This document shows, one piece after another, positions 16,537-25,194 of a stretch of 64,000 bases of DNA (position 1 is its first letter; each line of letters begins with the position of its first letter). A program made the translations under genes and the position numbers. The stretch is taken from the NCBI RefSeq assembly GCF_900115225.1, contig NZ_FOVR01000003.1:312017-376016 (forward strand). Direction: 5' to 3'. The DNA comes from Cohaesibacter marisflavi (lineage in GTDB: Bacteria; Pseudomonadota; Alphaproteobacteria; Rhizobiales; Cohaesibacteraceae). The notes under the pieces were generated by a model. The model was not told where the DNA came from, did no database searches, and worked only from the letters and a program-made list of their open reading frames with translations.

Positions 16537-17442
16537 ATGCGCCTCTCCGGTCCCTTCTATGCCCTCTTGGCCGTAACGATCTTTGCCGGTCAGGATACCA
16601 TCACCAAGGTGATTGGTCACAGCTATCATCCGGTTCAGATTACCATGGTGCGCTATTGGGCCTTTGCGCTGTTCGCCATTCTATGGGCACTCCGCTCACC
16701 CAAGGGATTTCGCGAGACGATCCATACCAATCATCTTGTTCTTCAGATCGCACGCAGTTTTCTGCTGGTCGGGCAGATCATCATCTCCATTCTGAGCTTT
16801 GCCTATGTGGGACTTGCGCTCAGTCAGGCCATATTTGCCGCCAGTCCTCTGGTTGTCGCCATTCTCTCGGTCCCTCTTCTGGGCGAAACGGTCGGCTGGC
16901 GCCGCTGGGTTGCGATTGTCATCGGCATGAGCGGCATGTTGCTGATCATCAATCCCTTCGGGCAAGAACTAACCTACTGGTTCTTTATGCCCGTGCTCTG
17001 CACCATCACGTTGGGCTTCTATAATATTTCAACGCGCATCGCGGGGCGTCATGATCCGGCCAGTGTCAGCTTCTTCTATACCGGCATCATCGGTCTGATC
17101 GTCACCAGTATCATTGGCCCCTTCTTCTGGTCCCCAGTGACACCCACCGACTGGGCTTGGCTCATCGGGCTGTGCCTTACGGGTGTGAGCGGGCATTATT
17201 TCCTCATCAAGGCGTTGGCCCTTACCGAGTCCGTCACGGTGCAGACCATCACTTACTTCCAGTTGGTTTACGAACTTTTCATTGGCTATTTCATCTTCCA
17301 AGAAAACATTACGATGGCCATGCTGACGGGCAGCGCCGTTGTCGTGGCTGCCGGTTCCTTTACGATCTGGCGTGAGCACAGCCTCAAACGAGCCAGCGAA
17401 CGGGAATTGCGCGCGGCAGCCCGAGCACAACTTGAGCGTTGA
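16537..17442 (+). CDS. EamA-domain (DMT superfamily) transporter
   Basis: A 301-residue inner-membrane protein with ten predicted hydrophobic segments arranged as two EamA repeats. Features include the first-repeat ending ASPLVVAILSVPLLGETVGWRRW and the second-repeat QTITYFQLVYELFIGYFIFQE, both with the family E near the end of the repeat. Substrate cannot be told: relatives export amino acids, metabolites or drugs. The C-terminus is basic and cytoplasmic. It is a single gene between a terminator and the universal stress protein gene. Confidence 0.88.
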   Translation: MRLSGPFYALLAVTIFAGQDTITKVIGHSYHPVQITMVRYWAFALFAILWALRSPKGFRETIHTNHLVLQIARSFLLVGQIIISILSFAYVGLALSQAIFAASPLVVAILSVPLLGETVGWRRWVAIVIGMSGMLLIINPFGQELTYWFFMPVLCTITLGFYNISTRIAGRHDPASVSFFYTGIIGLIVTSIIGPFFWSPVTPTDWAWLIGLCLTGVSGHYFLIKALALTESVTVQTITYFQLVYELFIGYFIFQENITMAMLTGSAVVVAAGSFTIWREHSLKRASERELRAAARAQLER

Positions 17443-17722
17443 TCTGTCATAGTTTCGCCGTCTGAGTAAGCGACACTACCCGTCCGACGTCGAATAGATT
17501 CCCGTTTCTATATACTGCCTAAGTCTATGCCGGATCTTGCTAATTCCGGTCAATCCTTGATCCCTGTCAAAGCAGTTGGTCAAACCAAGGCGGCATAATT
17601 TTTATACAGGGATATTGCTCCGGCCTGTTTTTAAAGAAACGGGGCCGGAAAAGACGCAAAGCAATAGAACAACAGGGTCATGGGAGCCATCCTGTCGGCC
17701 CGGCATATAGAGGAGCCAAACC

Positions 17723-18559
17723 ATGGCCATTAAAGACGTAGTCTGCATTTTGGACATTGAAACGGATCTCACGACAGCCACCGTACAGATCGCTAGCGAG
17801 CTGGCTTCGCAGATGGATGCCCATCTGACCGGCGTCGCCCCGCTGATCGAGCCGGTTGTTCCGGCGCTCATGGTGCAACCAGTCCCTGACCAATTCATCA
17901 CAGACGCACGCAACCGCGCAAAGGAAAAAGCAGAATCCGCCATTGAGCGCTTTTCCGATTATGCCAAAGTCAACGGTCTGCCGTTTGAAACACGCATCCT
18001 GGACATCATGCCTGGCGGGCTGGACACCTTACTCAATCATGCTCGCATGTGCGATCTGATCGTTATCGGGCAGGATCATCCGGACCGTCCGGAGCCGTTG
18101 CGCGTGGACCTGATAGAGGCCGCCCTGTTCGATTCAGGACGCCCCATCATGATCGTGCCCTATGTCGGCGTTGAGGCCTTCTCGGCCAAGAAGATCATGG
18201 TAGCATGGGATGGCTCGAAAACCGCAGCCCATGCGGTCTATGCCGCCATGTCCATTCTGGAAAAGGCTGAAGAGGTGGAAGTCGTCATGGTGGACGCGGA
18301 AAAACTCCACTTGCCAGGCGATCCGGGGGCCGATCTTGCGGTCTATCTGTCGCGCCACGGCGTCAATGTCTCGGTCCAGAAGATCGCCTCGACAGAGGAA
18401 GGGGTTTCCGATGCGCTGATCAAATATGTCGAAGCCAATGGCAATGATCTTGTTGTCATGGGCGGCTATGGACACAGCCGTGTTCGCGAATTCGTGCTTG
18501 GCGGTGCCACCCGTGGAATGCTGGAATCCATGCCTATTCCGTGCCTGATGGCCCACTGA
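17723..18559 (+). CDS. Tandem universal stress protein
   Basis: A 278-residue protein made of two Usp domains. The second (about 150-278) has the ATP-binding pattern G-x2-G-x9-G in VVMGGYGHSRVREFVLGGATRGM; the first (1-145) lacks it (IVIGQDHPDRPEPLRVDL), as is usual for tandem Usps, where one half binds nucleotide. An AGGAG site precedes the ATG. Usp proteins aid survival under starvation or oxidative stress. I found no EcfG-type promoter in the 280 bases upstream. Confidence 0.9.
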   Translation: MAIKDVVCILDIETDLTTATVQIASELASQMDAHLTGVAPLIEPVVPALMVQPVPDQFITDARNRAKEKAESAIERFSDYAKVNGLPFETRILDIMPGGLDTLLNHARMCDLIVIGQDHPDRPEPLRVDLIEAALFDSGRPIMIVPYVGVEAFSAKKIMVAWDGSKTAAHAVYAAMSILEKAEEVEVVMVDAEKLHLPGDPGADLAVYLSRHGVNVSVQKIASTEEGVSDALIKYVEANGNDLVVMGGYGHSRVREFVLGGATRGMLESMPIPCLMAH

Positions 18560-18597
18560 TCATTCCTGATCTTTGCCAAGAAGAGACAATGACAAAA

Positions 18598-18624
18598 AAC
18601 CCGGTGCCACACAGACGCCGGGTT
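18598..18624 (-). terminator. Intrinsic terminator between convergent genes
   Basis: Inverted repeat AACCCGGTG / CGCCGGGTT (one G-T pair). Read on the minus strand it is followed by TTTTTT, so it best serves the minus-strand gene at 18653-19006, and may also stop transcripts from the Usp gene. Confidence 0.8.
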
Positions 18625-18652
18625 TGCTTGTCTTGCACAGCAAGCTTGTCGT

Positions 18653-19006
18653 TCATTTGAAAAAGATGGCCCAGCTCAAGACCAACTGGATCAGAGCAAA
18701 AATCGGCAGCCAAGTATGGCGCAATTGTTCCACTGACATCAATTGCTTGATCTCATCCTGCTTTTTCAGGCGGCGCTCTACGCGCTCCAGTCTTGTTTCG
18801 ACCGCAAGGCTCTTGAGGTGAATATCTTCAATAGGGGCAACCTGATGAAGCAGCATATTGATCTGCTCCTTTAAGTCTCCCATCTGCTTGGCGACCATTT
18901 TTGCATCGGACGAATGCCCATAGTCAGCAGCCCGGATCTTATTACCCAAGCTATTGATATCAGACCTGATCCTTCGGATCTCGTTAGTAAACTCTTCTGG
19001 TTCCAC
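18653..19006 (-). CDS. Small coiled-coil protein with a C-terminal membrane anchor
   Basis: A 117-residue protein that starts at a GTG with an excellent GGGAGG site. Residues 1-88 are highly charged and heptad-like (EIRRIRSDINSLGNKIRA, LEQ-type repeats, VETRLERVERRLKKQDEI), and residues 95-116 form one hydrophobic segment (WLPIFALIQLVLSWAIFF) at the very end. This is a tail-anchored coiled coil. No family recognised. The AT-rich region upstream separates it from the divergent acetyltransferase gene. Confidence 0.65.
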   Translation of the reverse strand: MEPEEFTNEIRRIRSDINSLGNKIRAADYGHSSDAKMVAKQMGDLKEQINMLLHQVAPIEDIHLKSLAVETRLERVERRLKKQDEIKQLMSVEQLRHTWLPIFALIQLVLSWAIFFK

Positions 19007-19484
19007 TGTTGGCCTCCCAGCAGCAATTCCACGACTTTTCGTCAGGTTAGCAGCAAGGTTTTAAATTTTTGTTCATACGCTTCAACTTCTTGCCACAAAA
19101 AGAAAAGAAATTTATTAAATAATCTAAGCTCTATAAAATTCCCACATAAATAATTCAATTAAAATTGCAGATTTCAATTTAATAAACAATCCTTTCTCTA
19201 TTAACAAAACCGCCAATTATTTTAAATTTACTTTTGATCGCGCCTATCCGACGCATTTATTTTCGTTAACGATAATTTGAAAATCTCCTTGCAGATTGTT
19301 CAGCTTTTCAGAAAAAGGCCCACTGCTCTGATTTTGAGACCAATACGTGCCTTATACTTCTGGTCAAGTTGATGGGAAAGTCTTTGAGAATCGAACAACT
19401 TTCACAGAAACTGGAAGCTGCAAGAGTTTCAGGCACATGCCATTGACGACGCTGTGTTCACATAGGCAAAGGCTCCGATTTCAA
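19007..19484. other. AT-rich divergent intergenic region
   Basis: Roughly 480 bases, with a very AT-rich core from about 19060 to 19260 full of A- and T-tracts. It must hold promoters for the small coiled-coil gene (minus) and for the large acetyltransferase gene (plus). I see no coding frame or clear palindrome. A GTG at 19347 in frame with the downstream gene is unlikely to be its start. Confidence 0.5.
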
Positions 19485-22199
19485 ATGAGCAGTTTCAACC
19501 TCGATGTATTCTTTCGCCCTCGCAACGTCGCCCTTATAGGCGCCTCCTCCAAGCAAGGCAGCATCGGCAATGCGCTGGTGCAAAACCTGTTGGAAGGGCG
19601 CTACAAGGACAAGCTCTTTCTGGTCAATCCCCGAGGGGGCGAGCTGGAAGGCCTGCCGCTTTACAAATCCGTAGAGGAGATTGACGCCAAGATCGATCTT
19701 GCCATCGTTGCAATTGCTCCGCCTTCGGTGGTTGAAACAATCGAGCAGTTGGGCAAAAAGGGCTGTCGCGGTGCCATTATTTTATCCATTGCCATGGGCT
19801 CAGGTGCAGGCTCTCTGGCCGAAGAAGCCGCCAAGGTCGGTGCGCGCTACCATATGCGCCTGCTCGGCCCGAACACCATCGGGGTGCTGTCCCCTGCAGC
19901 GGGGCTCAATGCATCCTTCAGCCATGTGCCCGGCCTCTCAGGCGATCTGGGACTCATCTCGCAATCCAGCGCGATTGTGACCTCTGTTGCCGAGTGGGCA
20001 AGCCATAACAATGTGGGCTTCACCGGACTGGTGGCGCTGGGCGACAAGGTCGATGTCGATATCGCCGATATGCTGGACTATTTTGCTATGGATGCCCGCA
20101 CCCGGGCCATCTTGCTTTATATTGAGAATATCAGGGACGCTCGCAAATTCATGACCTCGGCCCGGGCAGCTGCGCGCGCCAAACCGGTCATCCTGATGAA
20201 GACTGGACGGCATCCGCAAGGACTGGCCGCCGTTGCCTCGCGCAAGAGCGCCTTGGCGGGTGCTGACGAAGTCTATGACGCTGCATTCGAGCGTGCCGGC
20301 ATGCTTAGGGTCTACAGCTTGCAAGAGATCTTCTACGCCGTTGAGACGCTCACCCATACCCGCGCACTGAAAGGGCCCGATCTGGCTATTGTGGCCAACA
20401 GCAACGGTGTTGGTGTGTTGGCGGTTGATCATCTGGTGGAACAAGGGGGCAATCTGGCCACTTTGAGTGAAGAAACGATTGCCAGCCTAGATGCCATCCT
20501 GCCCGAAGGCTGGTCGCGCAACAATCCGGTTTACATCGTGACAGATGCGGATACGGATCGCTACAAGGCAGCCCTTGGTGCGGTGATGGATGACAAAGGT
20601 GTGCATGCCGTGCTTGGCTTGTTCTGCCCCTCAGCCATCGGCTCAAGCGAAGATGCTGCCCGCGCAGTGGTTGATCTGATGGCCGAACGCAAGAAGGTTG
20701 GCAAACGGCGCGTTCCCGTGTTTGCTGTTCGGCTTGGCGGCGGCCCCGATCTGGTCAAGCTATATGAAGACGCCGACATTGCCCATTTCGAAACACCGGC
20801 CGACGCGATACAAGGCATTTCCTATGTTCTGCGCCATATGAAGGCACAGGATCAACTTATGCTGATGCCACCCGCGCTGGGTACATTCCAGCCCGATTAT
20901 GAAGAGGCACGCACGGTCATAGATGAAGCTCTGATGGAAGGGCATGACTGCCTCGATGCGGTGGATGTCTCCAAACTCCTGAAAGCCTACGGATTGCCAA
21001 TGGCAGCCTCTCATGCAGCCAGCAATGCCGTGGAGGCGGCGCAATTGGCCGCGCCCATTCTCTCGGCATATGGCGCTGCCGTCGTAAAGATCGACAGCCC
21101 TGATATCCGCTTCAAGTCCGATATTGGCGGGGTGGTTCTGGGCCTAACCAACACGGGCGCAGTGGCCACAGCCGCTCAGCAGGTTCTGGAACGGGCCAAG
21201 GAAGCCTATCCGGATGCCGATATCAAAGGTGTGACCGTCCACCCGATGATCCGTAAGCCCCATGCCATCGAACTGCTCGCGGGCATGATGGTGGATGAAG
21301 TCTTCGGTCCTGTCATGGTCTTCGGCCGGGGTGGCACGGCGGTGGAGGTCATCCGCGACAAGGCACTGGCCCTGCCGCCGCTTGATCTGCTCTCTGCACG
21401 GGCGATGATAGAGAAGACGCGGGTCAATCGCCGCCTTGAGGGCTATCGCGATACAGCGCCCTGTGACAAGGGGGCTCTGGCTGAAATGCTGGTGCGCATG
21501 AGCCAGATGATTTCCGACTTTCCGGAAATTCAGGAGCTCGATTTCAACCCCGTATTGGCAGATGCCAATGGCAACGTCATCGCGGACGCCCGCGTGCGGG
21601 TGGCCCAGGTTGATGCTCATGAGCATCCCCATAAACGCTTTGCCATCAAGCCCTACCCCAGCGAATGGGAGCAGGAACGCACTCTCAAGGACGGACGCAT
21701 TGTTTTCATCCGCCCCATGCGGCCCGAGGACGAGGCGCTTTTTCCTGCCTTTTTTGATCGGGTCACAGATGATGACATGCGCCTGCGCTTCTTCTCATCG
21801 GCACGCAGCCTAAGCCACGCCTTCATTGCCCGGCTGACACAGATCGACTATGCCCGGTCCATGGCCTTCATTGCCGTCGACCAGAAAAACGGCGAGATGC
21901 TTGGCTCGGTCCGGTTGATGGGCGATGCAAACCACGAGAAAGGCGAATATGCCGTTATGGTTCGCTCCGACCTCAAGGGTCTGGGAATGGGCTGGATGCT
22001 GATGAAACTCATCCTGGCTTATGCCGAAAAGGATGGCTTCAAGGAAGTGGAAGGCGAGGTACTACGCTCCAATCAGACCATGCGACAGATGTGCGAAGCG
22101 CTTGGCTTTGAAACTCACATGGATCCGGACGATCCCGATCTGGTGCGCATGATTTTCAAGGTGCCGGAGATCTCGAAAAGAATCGCCAAACTGATCTAA
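19485..22199 (+). CDS. Acyl-CoA synthetase (NDP-forming)/GNAT protein acetyltransferase fusion
   Basis: From ATG 19485 a 904-residue protein with the PatZ/Pka layout: CoA-binding Rossmann domain (RPRNVALIGASSKQGSIGNAL, residues 10-130), succinyl-CoA-ligase-like domains (about 150-460), an ATP-grasp domain (about 480-700, with VVKIDSPDIRFKSDIGGVVLGL) and a C-terminal GNAT acetyltransferase domain (about 735-895, GEYAVMVRSDLKGLGMGWMLM as the acetyl-CoA loop). Such proteins acetylate lysines of metabolic enzymes such as acetyl-CoA synthetase. The ligase part lacks an obvious phospho-histidine (the VGARYHMRLLGPNTIG region keeps LGPNTIG), so it may be a sensor rather than an active ligase. An upstream GTG at 19347 would add 46 residues without homology. 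Confidence 0.88.
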   Translation: MSSFNLDVFFRPRNVALIGASSKQGSIGNALVQNLLEGRYKDKLFLVNPRGGELEGLPLYKSVEEIDAKIDLAIVAIAPPSVVETIEQLGKKGCRGAIILSIAMGSGAGSLAEEAAKVGARYHMRLLGPNTIGVLSPAAGLNASFSHVPGLSGDLGLISQSSAIVTSVAEWASHNNVGFTGLVALGDKVDVDIADMLDYFAMDARTRAILLYIENIRDARKFMTSARAAARAKPVILMKTGRHPQGLAAVASRKSALAGADEVYDAAFERAGMLRVYSLQEIFYAVETLTHTRALKGPDLAIVANSNGVGVLAVDHLVEQGGNLATLSEETIASLDAILPEGWSRNNPVYIVTDADTDRYKAALGAVMDDKGVHAVLGLFCPSAIGSSEDAARAVVDLMAERKKVGKRRVPVFAVRLGGGPDLVKLYEDADIAHFETPADAIQGISYVLRHMKAQDQLMLMPPALGTFQPDYEEARTVIDEALMEGHDCLDAVDVSKLLKAYGLPMAASHAASNAVEAAQLAAPILSAYGAAVVKIDSPDIRFKSDIGGVVLGLTNTGAVATAAQQVLERAKEAYPDADIKGVTVHPMIRKPHAIELLAGMMVDEVFGPVMVFGRGGTAVEVIRDKALALPPLDLLSARAMIEKTRVNRRLEGYRDTAPCDKGALAEMLVRMSQMISDFPEIQELDFNPVLADANGNVIADARVRVAQVDAHEHPHKRFAIKPYPSEWEQERTLKDGRIVFIRPMRPEDEALFPAFFDRVTDDDMRLRFFSSARSLSHAFIARLTQIDYARSMAFIAVDQKNGEMLGSVRLMGDANHEKGEYAVMVRSDLKGLGMGWMLMKLILAYAEKDGFKEVEGEVLRSNQTMRQMCEALGFETHMDPDDPDLVRMIFKVPEISKRIAKLI

Positions 22200-22598
22200 G
22201 TCTTATGCGCGAAAATTGCCATAGCCAGACATGACAAACGGGAGTGCAATGTTGGGGGACAATTGCACTCCCGTCCTTTAGAAAAGCAGTTTGGGAAAAC
22301 AACCGCACTCGCTTTCCCCGCTCTTCATGGCTGTCTTTCTTGCGCCGGGCTCTCTGTTTCAATTGCTAAATCTGGCAAGAAGGCAACCGCATCTTTGCGG
22401 AAACTCGGGGGGCTATTCCTGGCAGTTTCCTTTTCAAAGACATAAGAAGCATCTTGATTCGCACTTTTGGTCACGTTGACATGACTCAAAACCAACCCCA
22501 AAGTTTATGCAAAATATTCTGCCTCAAGGTGTTAATTCACAGGATTATGTGTCAGAATTGTCTAGAATAGACCGCATTCATACCGATTAGATACCATT
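22200..22598. other. Intergenic region between convergent genes
   Basis: About 400 bases between the acetyltransferase (plus) and a conserved hypothetical gene (minus). Apart from the 13-bp inverted repeat near its left end I see no gene, and since the flanking genes converge no promoter is required here; a small RNA is possible but not supported. Confidence 0.45.
22238..22274. repeat. Perfect 13-bp inverted repeat
   Basis: ACGGGAGTGCAAT at 22238-22250 and its exact reverse complement at 22262-22274, separated by 11 bases (GTTGGGGGACA). It lies 38 bases after the acetyltransferase stop. No T-run follows on either strand, so it is not a standard Rho-independent terminator; it could be an RNA 3'-end stem or a protein-binding site. 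Confidence 0.75.
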
Positions 22599-22976
22599 TC
22601 AGACTGTCTCGACGGTTGATACCTGAAAGGTTAGAAGCTCCCCATCTTCATCCTTGATGGACACATATTCGCCCGGCACGAAGACGTGTTTGCCGAAGCG
22701 ATAGCCCGCTTCCACATCTTCTTCGCCGTCAATATCATAAGTGAAAGCCCAACTGCCGCCAGGGCGATGAACCAAATGCCCATGATCATCATCCTCCCCT
22801 TCCCAGAAGCGACGGACACGACATGGGTCCCGATTGGCGCGCCAGCTTTCGGCGTCTATGAATCCCTCTTCATTCAAAGGTGCGACAAATTCATAGCCAT
22901 GCTGTGCGCTGCCGTTCGGATAGTCGGCGTTGCGCGCCAGATTAAGACGAATCTTTTTCATGATGCCAGTGGCCAT
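22599..22976 (-). CDS. Conserved hypothetical protein of Rhizobiales
   Basis: A 125-residue acidic cytosolic protein. The pattern MKKIRLNLARNADYPNGSAQHGYEFVAPL...CRVRRFWEGEDDDHGHLVHRPGG...DEDG recurs in many Rhizobiales as an uncharacterised protein of this size; I recall it as a conserved hypothetical without assigned domain. The start at 22976 has a GGGAGG site at the right distance; MKKIRLN five codons later is the alternative. There is no signal peptide or membrane segment. Monocistronic. Confidence 0.7.
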   Translation of the reverse strand: MATGIMKKIRLNLARNADYPNGSAQHGYEFVAPLNEEGFIDAESWRANRDPCRVRRFWEGEDDDHGHLVHRPGGSWAFTYDIDGEEDVEAGYRFGKHVFVPGEYVSIKDEDGELLTFQVSTVETV

Positions 22977-23338
22977 TTTCAGTTCCTCCCTTGTGTTTCA
23001 GCCTGATTTGCTGCCTCCTTGTTTATAACCATTCTTAACTTACTGGCTGTAACGCTGTCGATTACCCAATCAGAGATAGAATTGATATGCAGCGTGATCG
23101 CTGCTTATTTAACGACAACGAAACAATCGGTTTTACCCCCTAAATCATACTACAAATTACAGCATAAAACGATGACAATACTTATGCATTTGTACTTTTT
23201 ACTTATCTTGATTTCCATCAATGCATGTCTAAGCCATCATGGCCAAACTCCGGCCCGACCTCTCAGTGCTCATTTGGTGTGGTTTTACAAGCATTGAGAG
23301 ATTTTACCCCAAGTAAAAGGCGATCAGGACCAGATCCA

Positions 23339-25138
23339 ATGGGCATTGAACGTTCCCAAGACAGACGACCAGCTTCAGTGGGCAGAGGCCCCGAACCTGA
23401 AGGTGCTATCGGCAAAGCCGCAGCGCTTGTCAAAGACCGCTACCAGTCTATTCAGGACAGGGTTGTGGCCTTTTTGGGCGACCCGCACAGCTATGGGCTT
23501 GATGAACCTGTCGAGCGATTGGAGACGCCCCAATTCCTATTTTTCATGGCTGGTCCCTTCTGCTACAAGCTGCTTCGCCGCAATGCGCTTGGCCGCAGCG
23601 AACCTTTTTCGCTGGCCCAGCGCCACAGCCTTGCCGCACGCGAGGTGCTGCTGGGGCGCAGCTACGCGCCGGAACTTTATCTCGATCTTATTCCCATCCG
23701 CGAGCGCGGCACGACACTGACCATGCAGCTGCCTCTGGCTGACGCCATGACCAACAGTGCCGAGCCTATCAGCCACGGAGACGAAAGTGCCATCGTGGAT
23801 TGGGTTATTGTTCTGCGCCGCTATGATTTTTCAAAACGCTACGATCATTTCGCCGAGATCTATCAGCCCAACTTCTCCGAATGCCGGGAATTGGCAAGGC
23901 TAGTACCGCAAGGCCAGACATTCGAGCATTCCAGCGCCCATGTGCAATCATGGTTGATGCTCATGGATGAGATGTTCGATGATCTGGAACCGGTGGTTCG
24001 CAAGTTGGCCAAGAAGTCGCGCAAAACCACTCTGCGCGCCTGCTTCAATCGTGCTCAGGATCAATTGGATCGCATGAAAGAAGCGATCTATCGACGTGCC
24101 GAGCGGGGGCTTTTCGCCCAGATTCATGGCAATCTGCGCCTGCGCAATGTGGTCAAGCTGAGTGATGGACTGCGGATGGTCAATCCCAAGGTCAATGGCT
24201 CCAAGAGCCTGATGCGCGACCATATCGGTGATCCGTTCTACGACCTTGCCACTCTGATTGGAGAATTGTGGTCGCGGGGCTTTTCGCGTCAGGCCAACTG
24301 GGTCTTCTCGCACTATTGCAACCGGCTGTTTGACAGCCATGCTCTTGAAGGTCTTCAGGTTCTGGATCTTTACATCTTCCTGCAGGCGCTTGCCGATGCC
24401 AAGACCATCAAGGCCACTGTGAATGCCCGAAGTACATCGGATGATCCGTCAATTCCTTCGGCTCTTTTGCGCGGCGGCACCGAGGAAAGTGTGTTGCAGG
24501 GTCATATGAAAACCGCTCGCGACAGTCTGCTGCACGACGAAGCTCGGCTGATTGCCATCAATGGTGCCAGCCAATCAGATCGCTCCAATCTGGCCCGCAT
24601 GCTCGCACCGATTACCGGGCGCATGCCCGGCGCACTTTATCTCTCCGCCGAGCAAGAATGTCTTGCTTTGTATGAAGTAGACAGCAAGGACAGGCTGCCC
24701 CAGTCAGCCCTGCGCGATTCCGTCTGGGATCTTGTCTATCGACGCATGATGGAAAAAGCCCGTCTGGCGCTCACGGCCGGTTATTCGGTCATTCTTGAGG
24801 GACCATTCGACCAGCCGATCCACAGCGAACAGCTGGCCGATCTGACGGAAGATATGGGGATATCGGAGTCGTTTGTCGCTCTCAGCCTGCTCAAATGCCG
24901 TCAGGAGGACTTACGCAGACGTGAGGCGCTCTCGGCCTTCTTGCCACACCGAGAGGGGCATGCGCTCTTTGCTACCCCGGCCACAGGAAACAAGCAAACA
25001 CAAGGCCAGTTGAAAGGGAGAGAGCCCATCCGCTGGATCGAATTGGATGCAACAAAACCGGTGAGCGATCAAGTGAGCCTTGCCCTTTGCCATATCAATG
25101 CGGCCTGGACACCGACGGAACGCAAAACCCTGCACTGA
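23339..25138 (+). CDS. Two-domain aminoglycoside-phosphotransferase-like/P-loop protein with altered active sites
   Basis: From ATG 23339 a 599-residue protein (an in-frame ATG at 23225 would add 38). Its layout matches the bifunctional APH/ATP-binding family (COG2187 plus COG0645): N-terminal kinase-like domain with FMAGPFCYKLLRR and VDWVIVLRRYD, then a P-loop kinase-like domain. Both active sites are changed. The Brenner motif HGDLHxxN reads HGNLRLRN at residues 263-270 (window 24125), so the catalytic Asp is Asn, and the following DxxE-type metal motif reads VNPKVN. The Walker A motif reads GASQSDRSN at about 409 (24563), without the lysine. The frame is intact over 1.8 kb, so it seems a maintained pseudoenzyme. 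Convergent with the Amt-like gene. Confidence 0.75.
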   Translation: MGIERSQDRRPASVGRGPEPEGAIGKAAALVKDRYQSIQDRVVAFLGDPHSYGLDEPVERLETPQFLFFMAGPFCYKLLRRNALGRSEPFSLAQRHSLAAREVLLGRSYAPELYLDLIPIRERGTTLTMQLPLADAMTNSAEPISHGDESAIVDWVIVLRRYDFSKRYDHFAEIYQPNFSECRELARLVPQGQTFEHSSAHVQSWLMLMDEMFDDLEPVVRKLAKKSRKTTLRACFNRAQDQLDRMKEAIYRRAERGLFAQIHGNLRLRNVVKLSDGLRMVNPKVNGSKSLMRDHIGDPFYDLATLIGELWSRGFSRQANWVFSHYCNRLFDSHALEGLQVLDLYIFLQALADAKTIKATVNARSTSDDPSIPSALLRGGTEESVLQGHMKTARDSLLHDEARLIAINGASQSDRSNLARMLAPITGRMPGALYLSAEQECLALYEVDSKDRLPQSALRDSVWDLVYRRMMEKARLALTAGYSVILEGPFDQPIHSEQLADLTEDMGISESFVALSLLKCRQEDLRRREALSAFLPHREGHALFATPATGNKQTQGQLKGREPIRWIELDATKPVSDQVSLALCHINAAWTPTERKTLH

Positions 25139-25194
25139 GCTTTTTCTGGTCAACCAGCGTGCGTGCTGTTTGAAACCATCATTTGCAAGGTCGC

